Below, one piece after another: positions 26,501 to 35,687 of a stretch of 64,000 nucleotides of DNA. The stretch lies in NCBI RefSeq assembly GCF_004793885.1, contig NZ_SRYG01000002.1, forward strand, positions 62,001 to 126,000, written 5' to 3'. The translations under genes and the position numbers were made by a program. This stretch comes from Dubosiella muris. Lineage in GTDB: Bacteria; Bacillota_I; Bacilli_A; Erysipelotrichales; Erysipelotrichaceae. The notes beneath the pieces were generated by a model. The model made no database searches. It saw nothing but the letters and a program-made list of their open reading frames with translations, and was not told the DNA's origin. How positions within the stretch are numbered: position 1 is the stretch's first letter; each line of letters starts with the position of its first letter.

Positions 26501-28027
26501 ATTTATGATTTGAAATGCGCCAATGACGACGCGCGCATTTCCGTGAAACTCGTTTCGGAAGCGGGTGTGGGCACGATCGCCTGCGGCGTGGCGAAAGCGG
26601 GCGCCCAGGTCATTCTCGTTTCCGGCCACGACGGCGGAACGGGGGCGGCTCCGCAAAGCTCGATCCACCACGCGGGGCTTCCTTGGGAGCTTGGCGTCAT
26701 CGAAACCCATCGCGCGCTGGTCGAAAACCATTTACGAAACCGCGTTTTCGTGGAAACGGATGGCAAGCTGATGACCGGGCGCGACGTGGCGGTCGCCGCC
26801 TTGCTGGGAGCCGAGGAATTTGGTTTCGCGAGCGCGCCGCTTGTCACGATGGGATGCCGGATGATGCGCGTGTGCAATTTGGATACGTGTCCATTTGGCA
26901 TCGCGACGCAAAACACGACGCTGCGCAAGCGGTTCAAGGGAAAGCCGGAATATGTCATCCACTTTATGGAATACGTGGCGCAGGAGCTGCGGGAAATCAT
27001 GGCGGCGCTCGGTTTTCGAACGGTGGACGAAATGGTCGGCCACAGCGAATGCTTGCGAATCCGGCCAACGGATCGTCGCGACCACCATATCGAACGGCTC
27101 GAGCAAATGCTTGGCGATCCCCTGCCGCTGGCTGACGCGACCAAGGATCCTTACGATTTCGAGCTGGAATCGACAATCGACCAGACGCAAGTGCTGCCTG
27201 CTTTCGCTCCATTTATGAAGAAGAAGGCGAAGCCGCACGAGGCGTCGTTCGCGATTCGCTCGCTCGATCGCGCGTTTGGCACCCAGTTTGGCGCGCAAGT
27301 CACCCGTCAATACCAAAACACGCTGGAAGACGACACGTTCGTCTTGCGGCTGCGCGGCGTGGGCGGCCAGTCGTTTGGCGCCTTTCTTCCCAAAGGCATC
27401 ACGTTTGATTTGCGGGGCGAGGCGAACGACTACGTTGGCAAAGGCTTGTCGGGCGGCAAGCTAATCGTCGCTGTCGAGGAAGACGCGGCGTTCAAGGCGG
27501 AAGACAATGTCATTATCGGCAACGTGGCGCTGTATGGCGCGACCAGCGGCGCGGCGTTCATCAACGGCAAAGCCGGCGAGCGGTTTTGCGTGCGCAACTC
27601 GGGCGCGATCGCAGTCGTGGAAGGCTGTGGCGACCACGCGCTCGAATACATGACGGGCGGGATCGCCCTCATTCTTGGCCGGACGGGGAAAAACGTGGCG
27701 GCCGGCATGTCGGGCGGTGTCGCGTACATTTACGACGAGGAGCACGACTTGTACGAGCGGCTCAACGACGAGCTGGTCGAGCTGGAAACGGTCGAGCACA
27801 AACAAGATATCGAAACGATCGCCCGCCTGCTGCGCTCGCATGTAAAGGCGACCGGATCCGCGAAGGCTGGCGCGCTGCTTGCGCACTTTGACGAGGCGCT
27901 CGTTCATTTCAAGAAAATCATTCCGCGGGATTTCAAGGCGATCAAAGCCGAAATCAAGCGTTTGGAAGATTTTGGGTTCACACACGACGAAGCCGAGCTG
28001 AAAGCGTTCGCTTCAATTCACGCATAA
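23555..28027 (+). CDS. gltB: Glutamate synthase large subunit
   Basis: Large (alpha) subunit of NADPH-GOGAT, 1490 residues, standard length. Order: short propeptide then an N-terminal Ntn amidotransferase with catalytic Cys11 (EHDACGIG) up to about 370; central domain (about 430-700); FMN/Fe-S synthase domain (about 770-1200) with GEGGEEPQRFG, KPGEGGHLPG, GHDGGTGAAP and the CNLDTCPFG cysteines for the 3Fe-4S cluster; C-terminal GXGXG beta-helix (about 1240-1450). It takes glutamine and 2-oxoglutarate to two glutamates with electrons from GltD. AAAGGAGG precedes the ATG; gltD follows 9 bases later. Confidence 0.96.
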   Translation: MRFTMNEHDACGIGAVVQINGQKSHQVVDQALQIVEKLEHRAGKDACGTVGDGVGILLQISDSFFSTLPFALGQAGDYGVGMFFFPQDSLKRNQAMKLFETIVAKKGAEWIGWRDVPCDPSILGQAALDCMPAIVQGFVKRPESVQPGLDFDRLLYLIRREFEKCAKDTYVASLSSRTIVYKGMFLVDQLRQFYFDLQDERYQSAIAIVHSRFSTNTTPSWQRAHPNRLIAHNGEINTIQGNENRMLAREESMHSALIESAYQEVLPVMDVTGSDSARLDNTLEFFMMNGMDLVKALMITIPEPFKHTKMSQAKTDFYHYFATMMEPWDGPAAIVFSDGDIVGAQLDRNGLRPARYCITKDGLLVLSSETGVLDLPADQIVEKSRLEPGRMLVIDTKGEGLIQDEDLKARYASEHPYGEWLHQYLVHLKDLRAPDKKTRLHTQAQRDALYKFFGYTYEDMKEQILPMAKTHKEPIASMGTDIPIAPFSKRNPPLFQYFKQLFAQVTNPPIDSLREQVVTDTTVYIGSDGNLLHDTGKNCRVLEIEHPILDAQDMDKIKNLDRDGFHPHILSTLFYRGMPLKDAIDHLFVEADRAYRNGANILILSDRGVDESHVAIPCLLAVSALEQHLIRTKKKTAVSLIVESGEPKRVHDFACLLGYGASAIHPYLAHECIQEMISLDILDKEPSRAIADYNEAILGGIVKIASKMGISTLQSYQGAQIFEAIGIHQDVIDTYFTNTVSRIGGITLAEIEHDVLVHHDKAFDPLRLGVDTSLDSIGFHKLRSGKDKEDHLYDPKTIVLLQKACQEGDYDVFKQYSERLHAEHHPHTLRSCMEFQSSREPVAIDEVESVASIVRRFKTGAMSYGSISQEAHECMAIAMNTIGGKSNSGEGGEEPQRFGTLRNSAIKQVASGRFGVTSEYLVSAKEIQIKMAQGAKPGEGGHLPGNKVYPWIAKTRCSTPGVTLISPPPHHDIYSIEDLAQLIYDLKCANDDARISVKLVSEAGVGTIACGVAKAGAQVILVSGHDGGTGAAPQSSIHHAGLPWELGVIETHRALVENHLRNRVFVETDGKLMTGRDVAVAALLGAEEFGFASAPLVTMGCRMMRVCNLDTCPFGIATQNTTLRKRFKGKPEYVIHFMEYVAQELREIMAALGFRTVDEMVGHSECLRIRPTDRRDHHIERLEQMLGDPLPLADATKDPYDFELESTIDQTQVLPAFAPFMKKKAKPHEASFAIRSLDRAFGTQFGAQVTRQYQNTLEDDTFVLRLRGVGGQSFGAFLPKGITFDLRGEANDYVGKGLSGGKLIVAVEEDAAFKAEDNVIIGNVALYGATSGAAFINGKAGERFCVRNSGAIAVVEGCGDHALEYMTGGIALILGRTGKNVAAGMSGGVAYIYDEEHDLYERLNDELVELETVEHKQDIETIARLLRSHVKATGSAKAGALLAHFDEALVHFKKIIPRDFKAIKAEIKRLEDFGFTHDEAELKAFASIHA

Positions 28028-28036
28028 GGAGGCACT

Positions 28037-29497
28037 ATGGGAAAATCGACTGGTTTTTTACAATATGGACGCGCGGAAAATCCGCATCGTCCCGTACAGG
28101 CGCGCATCAAAGACTTTGAGGAGCTGTACGAAACGCAAAGCGAAACCACCCGAAAGGAACAGGCGGCCCGCTGCATGAACTGCGGCGTTCCGTTTTGCCA
28201 ATCGGCCATCGAGCTCAAAGGCATGGTGACGGGCTGTCCTTTGCACAACTTGATTCCGGAATGGAACGACGAGATTTACCAGGGCAATATCGCGTACGCG
28301 CTCAACCGCCTGCTCAAGACCAATCCCTTTCCGGAATTTACCGGCCGGGTTTGTCCGGCGCTGTGCGAAAAGGCGTGCATCAATGGCTTGGATGGCGAAC
28401 CGGTGTGCGTGCACGACAACGAGAAATTCATCATCGAGTCCGCGTTCGAGCAAGGACTGATGAAGCCGCGCAAGCCCGCGGTTCGCTCGGGCAAACGCGT
28501 CGCCGTCATCGGAGCCGGTCCGAGCGGTCTGGCTTTGGCCAACGCCCTCAATCAGCGCGGCCATCTCGTTTGTGTGCTGGAGCGCGAGGAAGAAGCGGGC
28601 GGATTGCTCATGTATGGCATTCCGAACATGAAGCTGGATAAGCGTGTCATCCAGCGGCGCGTCGAACTCATGAAAGAAGAAGGTGTGACGTTTGAGATGA
28701 ATACAAGCGTCGGGCGCGACGTGTCGTTCGACCAGCTAAAAGAGCGCTACGACGCCATCGCGGTGTGCGCGGGCGCGAAAAAGCCGCGGCCGGTGGCCGG
28801 CTTCGAGGACGATATTCATGGTGTCGCGTACGCGGTGGACTTTCTTTCCGCCACGACGCGGCGCCTGCAAGCCGGCGCTCCCCTGCCCGACTTGCGTGAA
28901 TGCCATGTCGTGATTGTCGGCGGCGGAGACACGGGCAACGACTGCTGCGCCACGGCGATCCGGCTTGGGTGCACGAAAATCACGCAGCTGGAAATGATGC
29001 CGGAGCCACCGGTAACCCGGCTGGAGTCCAATCCGTGGCCGGAATGGCCCAAGGTCAAAAAGACCGACTACGGCCAGATCGAGGCGATCGAGGTGTGCGG
29101 TGGCGACCCGCGCGTCTACCAGACGACGATTGAATCGCTGGATACGGACGAGGGCGTGATCAAAGCCGTTCACACGTGCCAGGTGGGCATGACAAGCCAT
29201 GGCCCGGAAAAGATCGAAGGCACGGAAGCGATCCTTCCTTGCGATCTTTTGCTGGTGGCAGCCGGATTTGTCGGAATCGAGGATTCGCTCAAGGAGGCGG
29301 CCGGACTGGAAACGACGCCGCGCAACACGATCAAGACGCTGCCGTGGCGCTACCGCTGTCAGGCGGATGACAAGCTGTTCGCGGCCGGCGACGCCCGTCG
29401 GGGCCAGTCCCTGGTTGTGTGGGCGATTCATGAAGGACTGGAATGCGCCAAGGAAATCGACCAGTTTTTAATGGGATACTCCAATATGGAGTCTTAG
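28037..29497 (+). CDS. gltD: Glutamate synthase small subunit
   Basis: Electron-input (beta) subunit of glutamate synthase, 486 residues. N-terminal ferredoxin-like region has the cysteines for two 4Fe-4S clusters (CMNCGVPFCQ, CPALCEKAC). The FAD-binding Rossmann motif is GAGPSGLALA (about 157-166) and the NADPH-binding motif is GGGDTGNDC (about 295-303). AGGAGG lies before the ATG. The unit ends with a strong terminator, so glnN-asnB-gltB-gltD can be read as one nitrogen-assimilation operon. Confidence 0.95.
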   Translation: MGKSTGFLQYGRAENPHRPVQARIKDFEELYETQSETTRKEQAARCMNCGVPFCQSAIELKGMVTGCPLHNLIPEWNDEIYQGNIAYALNRLLKTNPFPEFTGRVCPALCEKACINGLDGEPVCVHDNEKFIIESAFEQGLMKPRKPAVRSGKRVAVIGAGPSGLALANALNQRGHLVCVLEREEEAGGLLMYGIPNMKLDKRVIQRRVELMKEEGVTFEMNTSVGRDVSFDQLKERYDAIAVCAGAKKPRPVAGFEDDIHGVAYAVDFLSATTRRLQAGAPLPDLRECHVVIVGGGDTGNDCCATAIRLGCTKITQLEMMPEPPVTRLESNPWPEWPKVKKTDYGQIEAIEVCGGDPRVYQTTIESLDTDEGVIKAVHTCQVGMTSHGPEKIEGTEAILPCDLLLVAAGFVGIEDSLKEAAGLETTPRNTIKTLPWRYRCQADDKLFAAGDARRGQSLVVWAIHEGLECAKEIDQFLMGYSNMES

Positions 29498-29518
29498 TCC
29501 GGGAAACCGGGCTTTTTT
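29496..29518 (+). terminator. Terminator of the glnN-gltD operon
   Basis: AGTCCGG-GAAA-CCGGGCT stem (one G-U pair) followed by seven T residues, beginning at the gltD stop. Confidence 0.88.
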
Positions 29519-29598
29519 TATATCTTTTATTCGCCTTGTCATAGACATTTATTTGAAACATCTATAATATTATATATATCAGGAGAAAGGGGCTGACT

Positions 29599-30729
29599 AT
29601 GGGAACATGGATTCAAAAACTCATTCATTTTTTAGAGCGGTGGACACCCGCGCCGGAAATTTCCATTGATCCGGATGGATTGGAAGACGAGCAGCCGGCC
29701 ATCGTCGACGACTTTGCCAACTGCTCGGTACGCGATATTTTGTATTGTCAAATGCCGGTGTCGGCGCAAGACCGTCTGCGCATTAAGCCCGGGCACGATG
29801 TCCGGCCGTATTTGGTGATGAAAAAGGGCGAAAACGGGTTTTGGGGGTACCCGATGACGACTTCGCATCAGCGCTACGCCTACGATGAAAAGCTCATGTA
29901 CAATTTGCGGGAAACCGGCCAGAGCGAAATCAAAAGCTCGTGCTTCTTGTTTGTGCCAAGCGTGTATGTGCCCGCTGAAAACGTCTTTTATCCGTGGGGA
30001 CGGCTGGATCCTCGCTGGGAGGGCGCCATCGAACGGCGAATCGCCTGTCAAAAAAGCCGCCACATGTATTGCTCGTATCATTCGTTTGGCTTGCCGGTGC
30101 CGATCAAGGAAAGCGACGTCGTCTTTTTGAAAGACGGCCGGATCGGTTTTGTGGAGTCGCTTCACAACAACAAGGCGAAAGTCCGCCTGCTGCGGGAACA
30201 TAGCCGGGGATCGCTTTCGTGCCCGGTTTCGATTCCGCCTCAAACGTGGTGGATGGACTTGGCGTCTTACGCGTTTTTGGCGGTGCAGGACCTCGCCTTG
30301 TACGCGATTTTACCTAAAAAGGACATCGACGCGATTCGTGGCTATTTAAAGCCGGAAACCGCTCCGGCGCCGGCAGCCAAGCCAAAGCCGAAGAAGCGCT
30401 ATCCAATCGACCCGAGCCGGATTTTTTATCAATATCCGCCGGGTACGGTTTTGGAGCTGGGCTACAAGGAAAAACAATTTGTGTACTTTTTTTCGACGCA
30501 AAGCGCCGCCTACGTGTTTCCGGACGAGCTGCACGACCTGGGGCGTTTCAAACTCGTGGAAATCAATCCGGAACATTACCGGCCGGTCGCCAGCGTAAGC
30601 GACGACGAAATGCTGGAGAGCTGCGCCAAGCTTCAAAACGACAATTTGCCGTATGGCGCGGCGGTTAGAAAAGTCAAGGCGGATTATTTGGCCTCGTACG
30701 CCACCAAAAATCAAAGCGACTTGCATTAA
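29599..30729 (+). CDS. Hypothetical protein with PemK/MazF-like N-terminal segment
   Basis: Not recognised with certainty. 376 residues, soluble, no signal peptide. The N-terminal half has a segment RIKPGHDVRPYLVMKKGENGF, then GYPMTTS, that resembles the beta-barrel entry of PemK-like proteins (RPYLV..., P.TT). A Pro/Ala/Lys-rich linker (about 253-268) separates it from a C-terminal domain with another barrel-like stretch (PPGTVLELGYKEKQF). Catalytic residues of MazF-type RNases are not evident and there is no antitoxin gene next to it. AGGAGAAAGGGG and a TATAAT (29563-29568) precede it; it appears monocistronic. Confidence 0.6.
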   Translation: MGTWIQKLIHFLERWTPAPEISIDPDGLEDEQPAIVDDFANCSVRDILYCQMPVSAQDRLRIKPGHDVRPYLVMKKGENGFWGYPMTTSHQRYAYDEKLMYNLRETGQSEIKSSCFLFVPSVYVPAENVFYPWGRLDPRWEGAIERRIACQKSRHMYCSYHSFGLPVPIKESDVVFLKDGRIGFVESLHNNKAKVRLLREHSRGSLSCPVSIPPQTWWMDLASYAFLAVQDLALYAILPKKDIDAIRGYLKPETAPAPAAKPKPKKRYPIDPSRIFYQYPPGTVLELGYKEKQFVYFFSTQSAAYVFPDELHDLGRFKLVEINPEHYRPVASVSDDEMLESCAKLQNDNLPYGAAVRKVKADYLASYATKNQSDLH

Positions 30730-30760
30730 AAAAGAGAAAGAACCCCGCTTTCTCTTTTTT
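30728..30760. terminator. Bidirectional terminator
   Basis: AAAAAAGAGAAAG and CTTTCTCTTTTTT (13 pairs) lie between two convergent genes and provide T-runs on both strands. Confidence 0.88.
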
Positions 30761-30769
30761 ACATTACTT

Positions 30770-31819
30770 TTAACGTTTGGCTTTTTTTATTTTTTCTTTC
30801 CACACGGGATCGTCACGCAAAAAGGCGTACGCCGGATCTGTTTCCATTTTTTGAGTCAGCCCGATTTTGTTTCGCCGGTTCAACAAAGCAGGATCCGGCC
30901 TGTTTCGAACGTCCTCGAAAAGCGGATCCAAAGCGAGCTCGTACCGGGTGTCCGGGGCGTGTAAAATCGTTTCGATCCAAAAAAGGCTGCTCTTTTTGTC
31001 TTTTTCCATCAGCGCCATCCGAAGCCGCGCGTGGTCGCTGAACGCCGGGTACAATCCGAGCGTCTGGACAAGGGAGTCCACGACTTGCAACACGCGGATG
31101 GCCCGGTTCGTTTTTTTGTCCCGCTCAAGCGCGTCGGCCAGTCCCATCCAATGCGCGACAAGATGCAACGCGTCGTTCAGCGCTTTTTCCGAAAGCGCGG
31201 CGCATGCCTCTCTCGTTTTCCCTTGTTTTTGAAGGGAGGCGATTTCCAGTTCGGATCGGTCGACAGTCACAGCCGGCAGCGTATGGATCCACCGCTCCGC
31301 CTCTTTCCATTCGCCTCGCTCCAGCTTTTTGCGAGCGACTTGCATCGCCGAGGTGTGGGCGACAGCCTGATTTTTGCTTTGGGCGCTTTTTTCATACCAA
31401 GCCAAAATTTGATTCTCGATTTCCTGCCGGCCGTTGAAATCGTCTGCCGCCAGACGCAAGCCGTTTTCCATGAGGAACGCGACGCATGCCATCATTTCCA
31501 CACTGTCGGGATATTGCCGAAACAGTTCCCTCGCCTTGTCATATGCCGCCTTGACGCCGTCCCGTTGAAGGAGCGTCTGAAGCTGTTCAAGCCACGTGTC
31601 CATGTCCGATTCGGACAGCGAATCGTGAAAACCGAAAAGATCGTTCATATCGACGCCAAGCTGCCGGGCCAGACCGGGCAGCAAGGTAATGTCCGGAAAA
31701 CTTTTGCCGTTTTCCCACTTGTTGACGGCCTGGGCGCTCACATGCAGCGCCAGACCGAGCTGTTCCTGCGTGATTCCTTTCTTTTTCCGGTTTTCCCGGA
31801 TGATTTCTCCAATTTCCAT
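30770..31819 (-). CDS. XRE-family regulator with helical-repeat C-terminal domain
   Basis: Probable DNA-binding regulator, 349 residues. Residues 1-65 are a helix-turn-helix of the Cro/CI type (GITQEQLGLALHVSAQAVNKWENGKSFPD-like core, seen at about 14-45). The remainder is alpha-helical with TPR-like periodicity (WYEKSAQS, GEWKEAERWIHTL, ALSEKALNDALH), suggestive of a peptide- or protein-sensing domain. No secreted-peptide gene is visible next to it. Target genes are unknown. AAAGGAGAAAG precedes the ATG. Confidence 0.85.
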   Translation of the reverse strand: MEIGEIIRENRKKKGITQEQLGLALHVSAQAVNKWENGKSFPDITLLPGLARQLGVDMNDLFGFHDSLSESDMDTWLEQLQTLLQRDGVKAAYDKARELFRQYPDSVEMMACVAFLMENGLRLAADDFNGRQEIENQILAWYEKSAQSKNQAVAHTSAMQVARKKLERGEWKEAERWIHTLPAVTVDRSELEIASLQKQGKTREACAALSEKALNDALHLVAHWMGLADALERDKKTNRAIRVLQVVDSLVQTLGLYPAFSDHARLRMALMEKDKKSSLFWIETILHAPDTRYELALDPLFEDVRNRPDPALLNRRNKIGLTQKMETDPAYAFLRDDPVWKEKIKKAKR

Positions 31820-31861
31820 GGTCTTTCTCCTTTACTTTATTGTAAAAAGAAAGAAAACCGC

Positions 31862-31882
31862 TGTCGAGTGAGGGCTTCGACA
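31862..31882 (-). terminator. Possible terminator after the SemiSWEET gene
   Basis: TGTCGA and TCGACA form a short stem 37 bases past the stop; the minus strand continues CGGTTTTCTTTC, an imperfect T-run. Confidence 0.35.
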
Positions 31883-31918
31883 AGTCCGCCTTGAAAAAAT
31901 CAACTATAGGTTTATCGT

Positions 31919-32191
31919 TTACAACGCTGTGATGGTCGCCAAAAAACCAAGCACGATGCCGGGTACGTTGGCGGCCACGATCGGCCAGTTTTTCGGCTTG
32001 CTGAAGAGGCCGTACAAAGTCCAAAGCACGCAGTTCAAGCACGCCGCCAAAGGCTGGATAAACGTGCCTTTATGGCCGGCTAAATTGTCCTGGATCTGGG
32101 CGATATACGACACGTACATCACGACCGACATAAAGGTCGCGGCCCATCCCAAATACTGGATCGCTTTAGAGTCTTGTGGTTTTGTCATCAT
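31919..32191 (-). CDS. SemiSWEET-family sugar transporter
   Basis: Small integral membrane protein of 90 residues with three hydrophobic helices (about 12-32, 44-62, 69-89), the size of a bacterial SemiSWEET half-transporter, which works as a dimer to move mono- or disaccharides. Family features include YVSYIAQI, the IQPLAACLNCVLWTLYGL helix and the conserved Asn-x-Pro-Gly in the third helix (AANVPGIVLG). AGGAAG precedes the ATG ATG start and a TATAAT lies just upstream on the minus strand. Sugar specificity cannot be told. Confidence 0.85.
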   Translation of the reverse strand: MMTKPQDSKAIQYLGWAATFMSVVMYVSYIAQIQDNLAGHKGTFIQPLAACLNCVLWTLYGLFSKPKNWPIVAANVPGIVLGFLATITAL

Positions 32192-32236
32192 ATTATCACT
32201 TCCTGTGTTTTATTATAATAAATTTTGTTTTCCAAT

Positions 32237-32265
32237 CCGCAAAAAAAGCCCGCTTTTTTGCGGAC
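32237..32265 (-). terminator. Terminator after the GNAT-RidA unit
   Basis: GTCCGC-AAAAAA-GCGGGC hairpin followed by seven T residues on the minus strand, about 30 bases past the broken small ORF. Confidence 0.8.
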
Positions 32266-32295
32266 TTTTGATTGGCGAACGTATTCCAAAGCGGG

Positions 32296-32503
32296 TTAAC
32301 ACAAGACGCCAAGAGCGCTTCCGATTTTTCCACCTTGGATAAGAAAACACTTAACCGCGCGTTGAAGGGTCGTTTGCTCGGGAAGCGAGTGAATCGGCGT
32401 ATCGACCGGCCTTTGATACAGCCATTCGATGAACTCGTCGTCGATTTTGTCGGTCGCCAAAATAACGTCTAGCCTCTTCCAGCGAAGCGAGCGCGTCTTT
32501 CAT
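32296..32503 (-). pseudogene. Frameshifted small ORF downstream of RidA
   Basis: An ATG one base after the RidA stop opens MKDALASLEE; the original frame then runs to a stop without protein-like character, while the frame one base over continues LDVILATDKIDDEF, then IEWLYQRPVDTPIHSLPEQ, and ends IGSALGVLC at 32296. Removing one G in the GAGG at 32473-32476 joins both parts into one 68-residue protein. The total length (208 bases, one more than a multiple of three) agrees. The product is not recognised. This may be a decayed gene, a programmed frameshift or a sequencing error. Confidence 0.55.
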
Positions 32504-32504
32504 T

Positions 32505-33467
32505 TTACTCGACTTCGACGATCATCTCGATTTCGATCGGCGAGCCAAGCGGCAGTTCCGGCACCGCCACCGCCGTGCGGGCGTGCTTCCCTTTTTCGCC
32601 AAGGGCCTCGCCTAAAAAGTCGCTCGCGCCATTGGTCACCACGTGCTGCGACACGAAGCCCGGCGCGCTGTTCACAAAGCTTTGGACCTTGACGATTTTT
32701 TTGATTTGATCCAAATCGCCGATTGTCGCCTTGATGGCGGCCAGCGCGTTGATCATGCAAAGGCGGGCGGCTTCCTGCGCCTGCTCGAGCGTCACGTCGC
32801 TGCCGACATGCCCCTCGTAAATGAGCGCGTTGTTTTGGGTTGGCAGCTGTCCGCTTAAAAACAGCAGGTTTCCCGTTCGACTCACCGGAATGTAGCTTCC
32901 TTTGGGCGCCGCCATCTCTGGAAGCTCGATCCCCATTTCCTTTAATTTCGTTTCGACTTTCATGTTCGTTTCTCCTTTGTTTTCCTTTTTTAAATCCATC
33001 CGCAAAAAAATGGAGGTGTCCATCGGACTGTCGTTGTAGCGCGAGGCCGGCTCGAATCCGCAACGCTCATACAGGTGGAGCGCGCCTTGTAAAAACGGCA
33101 GCGTATCCAGCCACATCGACTCGTAGCCCATGGTTTTCGCCTGCGACACGATTTCCTCGACAAGCCGGCGGCCAAGATGCCGCTTTTGGAAAGCCGGCCG
33201 CACATACAGGCGTTTCATTTCGCAGCGCTTCGCGTCCAGACGCCGCAAGGCGACACAGCCCGCCACGTCCCCATCGACGGTCGCAAGCAATAACGCCCCG
33301 TCAGGCGCGCCGTATTTTTCTTCCAGATGCGCTCGTTCCGCCTCGTAGTTTTGCACATCCAGATAAGCCTGGAACGCCGGATCGTTGGCGACGAGCATTT
33401 GCGTGTACTCTTCGAAAAGTTCACAAACGGCGTCAGGATACGCCAGCCCGGATCGTATTTTGATCAT
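32505..33467 (-). CDS. GNAT acetyltransferase fused in frame to a RidA-family protein
   Basis: One uninterrupted frame of 320 residues. Residues 1-160 are a GNAT acetyltransferase with the acetyl-CoA loop RPAFQKRHLGRRLVEEI and the YERCGFEPASR strand. Residues 168-320 match the longer (about 150-residue) YjgF/RidA-like family, including LFLSGQLPT and the conserved Arg in KHARTAVAVPELPLGSPIE; RidA members deaminate reactive enamine/imine intermediates or bind small ligands. Between the domains an ATG at 32963 has its own AAAGGAG, so free RidA may also be made. Start at 33467 follows AAAGGA. Confidence 0.8.
   Translation of the reverse strand: MIKIRSGLAYPDAVCELFEEYTQMLVANDPAFQAYLDVQNYEAERAHLEEKYGAPDGALLLATVDGDVAGCVALRRLDAKRCEMKRLYVRPAFQKRHLGRRLVEEIVSQAKTMGYESMWLDTLPFLQGALHLYERCGFEPASRYNDSPMDTSIFLRMDLKKENKGETNMKVETKLKEMGIELPEMAAPKGSYIPVSRTGNLLFLSGQLPTQNNALIYEGHVGSDVTLEQAQEAARLCMINALAAIKATIGDLDQIKKIVKVQSFVNSAPGFVSQHVVTNGASDFLGEALGEKGKHARTAVAVPELPLGSPIEIEMIVEVE
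32972..32978 (-). promoter_or_regulatory. Internal ribosome-binding site inside the GNAT-RidA frame
   Basis: AAAGGAG eight bases before the ATG at 32963, exactly where the RidA domain begins; suggests a second, shorter product of 152 residues. Confidence 0.6.
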
Positions 33468-33485
33468 ATCGTTCCTTTCTATTCG

Positions 33486-33511
33486 AAAAAGTCCGGTCGC
33501 CCGGACTTTTT
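33486..33511. terminator. Terminator after the beta-glucosidase gene
   Basis: AAAAAGTCCGG and CCGGACTTTTT, 11 pairs with a TCGC loop and T-runs on both strands. Confidence 0.87.
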
Positions 33512-33518
33512 GTTTTTC

Positions 33519-34952
<1,434 letters not shown>

Positions 34953-35060
34953 TTATTCCTCCATCTGCTTTTATTATAATTGGAAACCGCTTAGAAATCA
35001 TCAAAAAGAAAACAATCCGTGTAATTTATTGTGCTATAATTCCAACGAAAGGATGATACT

Positions 35061-35684
35061 ATGAAAACAAAACAGCAAAAACCGATTGTCGGAATCATCG
35101 CGGCGGTCGTCGTCGTTTTGATCGCGGGCTATTTCTTTTGGCACCGCCAAAACACGCAAACCGAAACGGCGACCATCGACACGTCCAAAACGTATTTGGC
35201 CGACATCGTCGTCAAAGACTACGGAACGATCCAGGTGGCGCTTGACCCGAAAGAGGCGCCGTTGACGTGCCAAAATTTCATTGAGCTGGCCAACGACGGC
35301 TTTTACGACAACTTGACGTTCCATCGCATTATGAAAGGGTTCATGATCCAGGGCGGCGATCCCAACGGCGACGGAACCGGAGGCTCCGAGAAAACGATTC
35401 AAGGCGAGTTCCAGTCTAACGGCGTCGACAACAAACTCGCCCACGAGCGCGGCACGATCTCGATGGCCCGCTCCAGCGATCCCAACAGCGCCAGCAGCCA
35501 GTTTTTCATTTGCGACGCCGACGATCCGTTTTTGGATGGTGACTACGCCGCGTTTGGCCACGTTGTAAAAGGCATGGACGTCGTGGACAAGATCGCTAGC
35601 GACGCCAAGCCGCTCGACAACAACGGCACGATCGCCAAAGACGAGCAGCCCGTTATCGAGACGATCCAAATCACCGAGGAATAA
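35061..35684 (+). CDS. Membrane-anchored cyclophilin-type peptidyl-prolyl isomerase
   Basis: Probable extracytoplasmic foldase, 207 residues. An N-terminal helix (about 9-27) without clear cleavage site anchors a cyclophilin domain (about 47-205) with FHRIMKGFMIQGGDPNGDGTGG, FQSNGVDNKLAHERG and the SSQFFI segment. The catalytic Arg (FHRI) and the Gln/Phe residues of the active site are present. It may help fold exported proteins such as the pilus subunits. TATAAT at 35035-35040 and AAAGGATGA upstream. The GNAT gene follows 3 bases later, so they form a small operon. Confidence 0.88.
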   Translation: MKTKQQKPIVGIIAAVVVVLIAGYFFWHRQNTQTETATIDTSKTYLADIVVKDYGTIQVALDPKEAPLTCQNFIELANDGFYDNLTFHRIMKGFMIQGGDPNGDGTGGSEKTIQGEFQSNGVDNKLAHERGTISMARSSDPNSASSQFFICDADDPFLDGDYAAFGHVVKGMDVVDKIASDAKPLDNNGTIAKDEQPVIETIQITEE

Positions 35685-35687
35685 ACC

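Noticed and set aside
23555-28027. Several frames of 150-280 codons on both strands within gltB
   Set aside because: All overlap the intact 1490-residue glutamate synthase in other frames and lack domains or start signals.
32272-32472. Plus-strand 66-codon open frame
   Set aside because: It is the complement of the frameshifted minus-strand small gene and has no ribosome-binding site.
34970-35000. Catabolite-response element before the beta-glucosidase gene
   Set aside because: TGGAAACCGCTTA has the central CG in the wrong register for the cre consensus; not listed as a site.
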